DNA of 64,000 nucleotides, taken from positions 6,433,501-6,497,500 of the forward strand of contig JAPFFF010000005.1 of the NCBI GenBank assembly GCA_039105265.1. Direction: 5' to 3'. The translations under genes were made by a program, and so were the position numbers. The notes beneath the pieces were generated by a model. That model ran no database searches. It saw only the letters and a list, made by a program, of their open reading frames with translations, and was not told the origin of the DNA. This DNA comes from Tritrichomonas musculus. Its lineage: Eukaryota > Parabasalia > Tritrichomonadida > Tritrichomonadidae. Position 1 is the first letter of the stretch, and each line of letters begins with the position of its first letter. This document shows positions 57,490 to 64,000 of the stretch, one piece after another.

Positions 57490-58047
57490 ATGTAAGTACA
57501 AATTTTTATCAAAAAAATTTTTCCTACTTTTTAATGAATATTAAACAAAATTATGGATCAAAAATTCGTAATAAAATTTAGATAGTGTTAAAAAGAATTT
57601 CGAAATAATTTTTTTTATGTTAGATTTATATTTTGAATTTTCTCAAAAAATCTGATTTCAATTTTGATTTTGAATTCTGGTATTCAAATTTTTAACAATT
57701 TTTAAAAATTTCATTTTTTATTTTGCTCAAAAAAGCATAATAAGAGTAAAATTTAAAGTATAATGACTTACTTCATATGCGTAATATTTAAAATATGGAA
57801 ATGATCTCTAAAAATAAGAATATCAGAGTATACATAGATATCATAAGAAAGAAAAAATCGAACGAGAAATTGAAAGGCTTGGCCAAAGGAATATAGAAAA
57901 AGAACGACCATGAACATATATAATTGAGAGAGACATCACTTTTTAAGGTCTTGATATATTTAAAAAGAGAGATATTAATTCAATAGTTGGACCATGGTAA
58001 AATTGAATAAAGGAAATTGAAGTAGCATGAAGTGTCATTAAAACTCT
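57490..58047. other. Upstream region of EF-1alpha, no other gene
   Basis: AT-rich spacer. It contains TCATTA at 58035, a second possible Inr, besides the one at 58048. No RNA gene was seen. Confidence 0.5.
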
Positions 58048-58053
58048 TCACTT
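58048..58053 (+). promoter_or_regulatory. Initiator of the EF-1alpha gene
   Basis: TCACTT, a perfect TCAYTW match, 15 nt before the ATG of a gene whose codon use shows very high expression. Confidence 0.72.
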
Positions 58054-58062
58054 TAATTTCTC

Positions 58063-59382
58063 ATGGGTAAAGAGAAAGAACATATCAACATCGTCGTTAT
58101 TGGCCACGTCGATGCAGGTAAATCCACAACCACAGGACACCTTATCTACAAGTTAGGTGGTATTGATAAGAGAAAGCTTGCACAAATCGAAAAAGAAGCC
58201 GAACAACAAGGTAAGGCCTCCTTCAAATATGCTTACGTTATGGATACCCTTAAAGCAGAACGTGAACGTGGTATCACCATCGATATCTCCCTTTGGAAGT
58301 TCGAAACAGCCAAGTACTACTTCACAATCATTGATGCCCCAGGACACAGAGACTTCATCAAGAACATGATCACAGGAACATCACAAGCAGATGCAGCCGT
58401 TCTTGTTATTGATTCAACCACTGGTGGTTTCGAAGGTGGTATCTCCGAACAAGGTCAAACCCGTGAGCACGCTCTTCTTGCTTTCACTCTTGGTATCAAG
58501 CAAATGATTGTTGCTGTTAACAAGATGGATGACAAGACCGTTAACTACAGCCAAAAGCGTTTCGACGAAATCAAAGCTGAAATGACACGTATTCTTACAA
58601 ACATTGGTTTCAAGCCAGAACAATACAACTTTGTCCCAATCTCCGGATTTGCTGGTGATAACATGACAGAAAAGTCACCAAATCTTTCATGGTGGTCAGG
58701 CCCAACACTTGTTGAACAACTCGACAAACTCGAACCACCCAAGCGTCCATTTGACAAGCCACTTCGTCTTCCAGTTCAAGATGTTTACAAGATCTCAGGT
58801 ATCGGTACCGTTCCAGTCGGACGTGTTGAATCTGGTATCATGAAGCCAGGCCAACAAATCGTTTTCGCCCCATCTGGTGTTCAAACCGATGTCAAATCCA
58901 TCGAAATGCACCACCAACAACTTCCAGAAGCCATCCCAGGAGATAACGTTGGTTTCAACGTTAAGGTTCCAGCTTCAGATATCAAACGTGGACACGTTTG
59001 TGGAGAACAAGCTCGTGACCCACCAGCTGAATGCGTTAACTTCACAGCACAAATGATCATTTCCAACCACCCAGGAAAGATCCATGCTGGTTACCAACCA
59101 GTTTTCGACTGCCACACAGCACACGTTGCATGCAAGTTTGCCAAACTTGTTCAACGTATCGACCGTCGTCATGGTAAGAAAGTTACAGAAGATCCAGAAT
59201 GGATCCAAAAGGATGATGCAGCTGTTGTTGTTATTGAACCATCCAAGCCACTTGTTGTTGAAACATTCAAAGAATATCCAGCTCTTGGTCGTTTCGCTGT
59301 TCGTGATATGAAGCAGACAGTCGCTGTCGGCGTTATCCGTGCCGTTGAAAAGAAGAAGCAAGAAGATAAGAAGAAGAAATAA
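58063..59382 (+). CDS. Translation elongation factor 1-alpha
   Basis: This GTPase delivers aminoacyl-tRNA to the ribosome. It is 439 aa, typical or slightly short. G1 GHVDAGKST lies at about 14-22, the switch region has [16 protein letters not shown], and G3 is DAPGH. G4 is NKMD (with a [18 protein letters not shown] segment), and domain II/III signatures are [11 protein letters not shown] and [16 protein letters not shown]. It ends in a Lys-rich tail. Codon use is strongly biased to C-ending codons (GTC, ATC, TTC, AAG, CCA), unlike its neighbours, as expected for a top-expressed gene. The stop overlaps TAAATAAA, which contains the trichomonad TAAA polyadenylation signal. Trichomonads carry several copies. 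Confidence 0.98.
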   Translation: MGKEKEHINIVVIGHVDAGKSTTTGHLIYKLGGIDKRKLAQIEKEAEQQGKASFKYAYVMDTLKAERERGITIDISLWKFETAKYYFTIIDAPGHRDFIKNMITGTSQADAAVLVIDSTTGGFEGGISEQGQTREHALLAFTLGIKQMIVAVNKMDDKTVNYSQKRFDEIKAEMTRILTNIGFKPEQYNFVPISGFAGDNMTEKSPNLSWWSGPTLVEQLDKLEPPKRPFDKPLRLPVQDVYKISGIGTVPVGRVESGIMKPGQQIVFAPSGVQTDVKSIEMHHQQLPEAIPGDNVGFNVKVPASDIKRGHVCGEQARDPPAECVNFTAQMIISNHPGKIHAGYQPVFDCHTAHVACKFAKLVQRIDRRHGKKVTEDPEWIQKDDAAVVVIEPSKPLVVETFKEYPALGRFAVRDMKQTVAVGVIRAVEKKKQEDKKKK

Positions 59383-59797
59383 ATAAAAAATATTATTCTT
59401 TTTTAATAATTTTGAATATTTTTTTATTATTTTTCATATTTTTTTTTTTTTTTTTTGATAATGAATAAATATATTTTTTTATGTTAATTTTTATTGATAA
59501 TCCATCTCTAAATATCAAATATGTACGTTAAAACCTACCTCTTCTACAGTCACTTAAAAAGAATAAACTTACTCTAAAGTTCACACCTAAAGACATATAA
59601 CTTGACACACTGAAAGCAGAAAATGCACATATTATATCAGAGTTTTTACACATCAAGTATTGGGCATCGAAAATTTTCTATTAACCGAGAATAATTATGG
59701 TTTTTAATCAAAATTTACGAATAGATCTCAAAACTTAAATTTTTGTATATTAAAAATAAAAAATTTTCATACTTACCACTAATTGAAATATGTTTAC
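59383..59797. other. Intergenic region, no gene seen
   Basis: AT-rich with a T-run at 59440-59457. No feature was recognised before the RidA relic. Confidence 0.5.
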
Positions 59798-60162
59798 TTA
59801 TGGTTTGACAGCAATTGCTTCAATTTCGATTTTGAATGTTCCTGGAAGCTTGGCTGCTTGGACACATGTACGATTGAATTATTATCTTATCAATTGAATG
59901 ATAAAATTGAATTATCGGAAACATGCTTTTCACATCTGGATGTGTTGCAATTAATCCTCATACAAATGAAAAGCCAGAAAGTATTGAAGAACAAACAAAG
60001 CTTGTTTTAAGTAACATGAACGCAATCCTTACTGCCGGAGGCTTTTCAAAAACTGATGTTGTCAAGACAACAGTATTTCTCCTTGATATGGGAGATTTCA
60101 ATACTGTAAATCAAATATACGCTGATTATTTTGCTTCGATTTTGAATATTCCTTCTGTTTAA
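59798..60162. pseudogene. Scrambled RidA (YjgF/UK114 family) gene
   Basis: The middle of a RidA protein lies on the plus strand (59917-60162: G-N-M-L-F-T-S-G-C-V-A-I-N-P ... ADYFASILNIPSV then stop). Its exact continuation, the last 24 codons (RTCVQAAKLPGTFKIEIEAI... then a stop), lies on the minus strand at 59798-59872. The break is precise: SV and RTCVQ are adjacent in normal RidA. The N-terminal 20 residues, including the start, are missing. Identical 44-bp direct repeats (59873-59916 and 60185-60228) flank the middle segment. RidA deaminates reactive enamine/imine intermediates; this copy cannot make it as it stands. Confidence 0.85.
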
Positions 60163-60228
60163 AAATTTTTATTTTATAAGTACTATTGAATTATTATCTT
60201 ATCAATTGAATGATAAAATTGAATTATC
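59873..60228 (+). repeat. Pair of 44-bp direct repeats flanking the RidA middle segment
   Basis: Copies at 59873-59916 and 60185-60228 are identical (ATTGAATTATTATCTTATCA...), and each is internally an imperfect palindrome. They mark the joints of the rearrangement. Confidence 0.88.
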
Positions 60229-62196
60229 TTTGAAAATTTATAAAATTTTAAATGAATCAATATCTTATTATATATATATAACAAATATTTATTTTATGAT
60301 ATATATAGAAATTATAATGAATATTATTAACAATAATACAATACATGATATGAAATTTAAGCTGATAAAAAAAGATTAGTTTTATTCTGATAATCAAAAG
60401 GGTTAAAATATTCTCTTGTGTGATGCAAATAATTGTATATTTATTATTTTTCTTAAAATATGACAAATTTCAAGAAAAAGTTTTGAGATAATGAATTTAA
60501 GATATTATGTCGAAAAATTCAATAATTTATTTTAATCATAATCATAAAGCTAACTTTCATTATCGCATAAAAATCGCATTTGTTTGCTATAAAACCAAAA
60601 ACTGAGTGAGCAAAAAACAATATAATACTCTCGATGATCAGTACCATTTTTGAGTTATTAAGAGATATAGAAAATACATACTTCAACAAATAATTTTAAT
60701 CAGATAAAATTTTCAAAAACTCATTTTTTTAATAAAAAAAGAAGTGCAAAAACAAACTTTTTGAGTGAAAAAAACTAAATATTTGATTAAATAGTCTGTT
60801 TAGAAACATTATCTCATAAAGAAGAGTCGAAACTAGCGAATTTGTAATAGATATGATTATAATTAAAATATTTTACTTAATAACAGATAATAAATTTAAA
60901 CTATTAATTTTGATATATTTAATGCGCTAGAAAACAAGATATTACTATAAAAAATGATGACTTTTGAATTCAAATACTGATCGTAATAGGCAAATTTTTA
61001 ACCTTGGATAATTTTGTTAAAACTTTTCTATAAAAAGCATTTTATTAATCATTTATATCATAAAAAATATCATATATTTGATTTTTGATTGGTATAAATT
61101 GGAATTTATTGCCTAATAAAGTTGGACTTATCTATTGTAAATAAAAAATGATATGTAATTTTTTGATCATTTGATGAAATGAAGCTCCAAAACATAAAAT
61201 ATCCTATTGAATATTGATAATCATCATTAGAAATTTATATTTTTTAAAAAATTAACAAAAATAAGTAAATCATATTTCTATTACGAAAAATGTAGCGCAC
61301 CAAATTCAGTGAAATTTAGCCATCAGAAAATGCATATATAATAACGATGATTTTATCAATATTTCAAAAATTTGTTATGAATTTGGAGAGAAAAGAAAGA
61401 TTTGAAATTGAGAGGAATTCATGTAAAGTTCTCAATTCTGATTTTAAAAAACATAAATTTCTCATTTAAAACAATAATTATGATAAATCTAATAGATTAA
61501 AAATCTTATTATATTTGTGCTTAATAAAAATTCAAACAATAAATATAAAATATTCAAAATCAATCGTTTTTCGAAATCAAAATTTTGAAAAAATTATAAA
61601 CGGTTTAGTGTCTACAGTTCTTCTCATAAAGATCCTTATAGTAAAATATTATTTCCCAATTGCCTTCATTTGGAGAGTTATTAAAAAAAAAAAAAAAAAC
61701 AAATATAATATAATAATATAGCGATTTGAGTTGAGAGGATAAAATGAAAGAGAATCTGTTAATTAGTATAAACTGCGAATATGAGTTTTTAAAAATAAAA
61801 AGTGAGATGTTTTTTTTTTTACGATCATGTTTTGAATGCTGATAAAAAAAAATATCACCAAAATGATATCACATGTGATATGTAACATGGAAAAAAATGA
61901 GAAAGGGATGTAACTTTTTTTCTCAAAAACTAAAAACTCACACATAAAGGGTAAAATATGGGTAGTTTACGATGGCTCTTTTCTCCGATCATGATATTCA
62001 ATTTTTTGAATGGTCATTTGATAACAATAATTTTGTTTTTATTATTTTTTTGCCCAAAATTATTTAATTAATCAGTTTCAATTTTGTTTAATTGATCATA
62101 ATTTTTTCCGAACATTTTTTTATATTTCTAAAAAAATATTTAACTACTTTTGTTTAAAAATCCGTTTTTTTTTTTTTTATTTTATTTAAAATCTCT
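60229..62196. other. 2-kb AT-rich gene-free region
   Basis: No open frame of coding character, RNA gene or element end was recognised. Short AT-rich frames (for example 61515-61721) have random composition. A and T runs occur at 61681-61699 and 61809-61820. Confidence 0.55.
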
Positions 62197-62202
62197 TCAT
62201 TT
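62197..62202 (+). promoter_or_regulatory. Initiator that fixes the start of the gene at 62204
   Basis: TCATTT, seven nt before the ATG at 62204; a very short leader is normal in trichomonads. The frame is open upstream only through a TTG and T-rich DNA. Confidence 0.6.
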
Positions 62203-62203
62203 A

Positions 62204-62626
62204 ATGAATTTTGGAGTAGAAACAGTTCTTTGTATCCTTGCTTTTTGTATTAATGTTATTGCTGCTACTGCATACTTTTACAATTTCTATGGAGGTCAAA
62301 AAATCACCAGTGGCTATTCACCTGATGGGAAAAAAGGCAAGTGGGACTATAAGAAAGACGCTAATATAGGCTTTTATCTTGATTTTTCAAGGCTTGCTCT
62401 TGGCCTTGTTTGCCTTATTTTTGCAATTATTGAAATTCTTTTAATATTTATACCTGATAAATTAACTATGGTTGACTCGCCTCTTCTTCGGGGGATTATT
62501 TATATTATATCTGGAATTGCTGTCCTTGGATGTGCAAATGACCTTGGTATTGCTGCTGGAGCGCTTCAAATGGCAATTGGCCTTGCATTGGTTATTTTTG
62601 GAATCATTGGCATGGTTGGCCATTAA
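62204..62626 (+). CDS. Four-span membrane protein, COPI-associated (TVP15-like) family
   Basis: The 140-aa protein has four hydrophobic spans: about 6-28, 60-82 (FSRLALGLVCLIFAIIEILL), 95-112 and 115-136. The loop after the first span carries GGQKITSGYSPDGKKGKWDY. The pattern LLRGIIYIISGIAVLG, then AIGLALVIFGIIGMV, matches the COPI-associated/Tvp15-type family of small Golgi membrane proteins by eye. Start chosen at the ATG at 62204 because of the Inr 7 nt upstream. Confidence 0.72.
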   Translation: MNFGVETVLCILAFCINVIAATAYFYNFYGGQKITSGYSPDGKKGKWDYKKDANIGFYLDFSRLALGLVCLIFAIIEILLIFIPDKLTMVDSPLLRGIIYIISGIAVLGCANDLGIAAGALQMAIGLALVIFGIIGMVGH

Positions 62627-63052
62627 AATCAGCTCACTTTTCTTCATTATATTAAATATTTCTTTTATTGTCTAATATTATTTATTGTATGATGGTTTTT
62701 ATTTTGGTAAGATGAGAATCAATTTTGTGATTTTAATAAACTCAAAATAAGTAACACAGAAGGATTTTTTTCAAACTTAAGGGGTTTTTTATTTAAAAAA
62801 AGTTATAAAGCTGGAATAACATATTATGAAATATTAAGCAATGGAAAGAGGAGAGGAACTTAGAACTACCAATGATCCATTCTCAGCAATTTCTTAAAAT
62901 AATTTATACAAGATATAAATTTTAATTTTAGCAAAATCTCGGGTAATAGAATTTTTCTAACCCACTTTTTGAAAACTTTTAAACTTTTTGAATACTTTTT
63001 TAAACATTTTTTATTCAATTTTTGATAAATAATACATAAATATATAGTTCAA
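62627..63052. other. Intergenic region with an 18-codon coding-like scrap
   Basis: A short frame at 62841-62897 (MERGEELRTTNDPFSAIS, stop) has protein-like composition in otherwise AT-rich DNA. It could be a truncated gene start. Nothing else was recognised. Confidence 0.35.
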
Positions 63053-63277
63053 ATGGCTTCCCGATTCATCCAGGAATTCAAGGAACCTGATTCGGCCTCG
63101 CGCAGCCCCGTGGTGATCACTGGTGCGTATATTCCTGAAAAATTACGTAAAAATAAAAAAAAATTAAATCAAAAAAAGCAAATAGTTATAATTTTAAGGA
63201 AAAACTATATATTTCATGAATATATCATATATTTACTTGAATTGAAAATTATCATTATTCACATTCATGCAAATTGA
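63053..63277 (+). pseudogene. Truncated gene start with a GC-rich first 70 bp
   Basis: The ATG at 63053 opens with MASRFIQEFKEPDSASRSPV. The first 75 bp are far richer in G and C (GCCTCGCGCAGCCCCGTGG) than anything nearby except EF-1alpha. After about 25 codons the sequence drops abruptly to AT-rich DNA and the frame becomes Lys/Asn/Ile junk. It looks like a 5' fragment of a well-expressed gene, or a first exon with GTGCGT as possible 5' splice site. No matching 3' splice site is visible in the window. Confidence 0.35.
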
Positions 63278-64000
63278 TGATATTTTGAATTGAAAATTGG
63301 CTGATGATATTGAGGACATTTTCTGATCATCTTTTTCTCCGCATTTTAATAAAAAATATATATGAATTTTGTCTGATATTGATAGCTCAATTTTTTCATA
63401 AATGGAATTAAAGTTTTTACTTTTTCAATGTAAACGTACATATTATTTTTTGAAATTGAAAAGATTTGGAGTCCAATTGAGCAGTATTTGATTTTGAAAT
63501 TGAAAAGATTTCGAGGGTAACTGAATTGTTTTTAATTTCGAAATTGAAAAGATTATAAAAATAAAATGACTTTTTGAATTTTTTTTATTAGACCTATCCA
63601 CAAATCAAAAATCGTTTGTTGAACGTTTACTAAAAATTTGCGAACAATAAACTTTTTGTGAACATTTTTATGTTCTCGAATATTTAATTATTTCTAAATA
63701 TCCCATTCTTTGCAAATAAGTGGTATCGTCCGTAATTTTTTCAGTTTTTTGGTAAACGTTTTGTTCAAAAACAAAACGTTTATGTGCTTTATGTTTTAAT
63801 TTTTTTTTGTTCCAATATCTTTAAAAATATGTGTTTTTTAAAGAAAAAAATTAATTAATGTTTTGGCTGTTTTTAAATAAAGATCAAAATTTATAATTGA
63901 ATGTACATAAAAGAACAGAATAAATATTTTGAAAAATGATAATAATGTAAAAAATTTGATTTTTACGATTTTAATCAGCTGTATATGCAGAATTCATATG
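63278..64000. other. AT-rich terminal region with small repeats
   Basis: There are three copies of GAAATTGAAAAGATT spaced 44 bp apart (63452, 63496, 63540) and a perfect 13-bp palindrome arm TAAACGTTTTGTT with a 4-base loop (63753-63782). No gene was recognised. Confidence 0.55.
63452..63554 (+). repeat. Three direct repeats at a 44-bp period
   Basis: GAAATTGAAAAGATT at 63452-63466, 63496-63510 and 63540-63554, with loosely similar spacers. Confidence 0.7.

Noticed and set aside
61515..61721. 68-codon frame in the 2-kb gap
   Set aside because: Does not begin at a supported ATG and ends in a poly-A-derived Lys/Asn/Ile run.
1..64000. tRNA, rRNA, snRNA genes
   Set aside because: Scanned for T-loop GTTCRANNC with a matching acceptor stem and for U6-like ACAGAGA; the few GTTCGA sites (for example 19383, 31401) lie in coding or relic DNA without tRNA structure.

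Overview
The window looks like nuclear DNA of a trichomonad (Parabasalia), probably Tritrichomonas or a close relative. The DNA is very AT-rich and the genes are mostly intron-free and tightly packed. Several genes have the trichomonad Initiator (TCAYTW) 7-20 nt upstream of the ATG. The two introns found end in the trichomonad fused branch-point/3' splice-site motif (CTAAC..CAG, ACTAACACATAG). A GP63-like (M8) surface protease, a mariner transposon and a Mutator-like element fit the same group. Species is inference; no rRNA or tRNA gene is present to fix it.

Region 1 (1-29.7 kb) is ordinary gene-dense eukaryotic core. It holds coatomer delta, an RCC1 propeller with a prenylation tail, a Brr6/Brl1-type nuclear-envelope protein, a telobox-like Myb protein, Timeless/Tof1, a SCAPER homologue, a short Nsp1/Nup62-like coiled coil, a membrane P-loop ATPase, a homeodomain-like + WD40 fusion, a Rab GTPase, a TPR protein and several ARM/HEAT-like proteins I cannot name. 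Between two convergent genes near 7.1 kb lies a consensus trichomonad intron with a candidate C/D-box snoRNA inside it.

Region 2 (29.7-47.8 kb) is a mobile-element island. It contains a decayed SF2 helicase, a 1.6-kb mariner with an intact DD34D transposase, and decayed coding relics. It also contains a 10.7-kb Mutator-like element (36308-47008). That element has a perfect 9-bp target-site duplication and 51-bp identical inverted ends. Its arms are inverted arrays of a ~40-bp satellite (about 6.1 kb on the left, 1.6 kb on the right), followed by inner arrays of a ~25-bp ATCGAT repeat. A single 682-aa MULE transposase with a SWIM zinc finger sits in the centre. This is the most remarkable object in the window.

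Region 3 (47.8-64 kb) returns to cellular genes: an importin-beta-like karyopherin, a small NIF3/YqfO-like protein of bacterial type, a GP63-like protease, a Lys-rich protein, Hub1/UBL5 split by a 25-nt intron, a Q-rich CUE-like protein, dynein LC8, EF-1alpha and a COPI-associated-type membrane protein. It also has a scrambled RidA pseudogene whose C-terminal segment lies inverted next to its middle segment. Gaps in the last 5 kb are AT-rich, with minor repeats and a short GC-rich coding-like island at 63053.

Functional themes are secretory traffic (delta-COP, Rab, COPI-associated protein), nuclear envelope and transport (Brr6-like, Nsp1-like, importin-like, RCC1-like) and chromosome replication or telomeres (Timeless, Myb). 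There is no operon logic; genes are independent and in both orientations.
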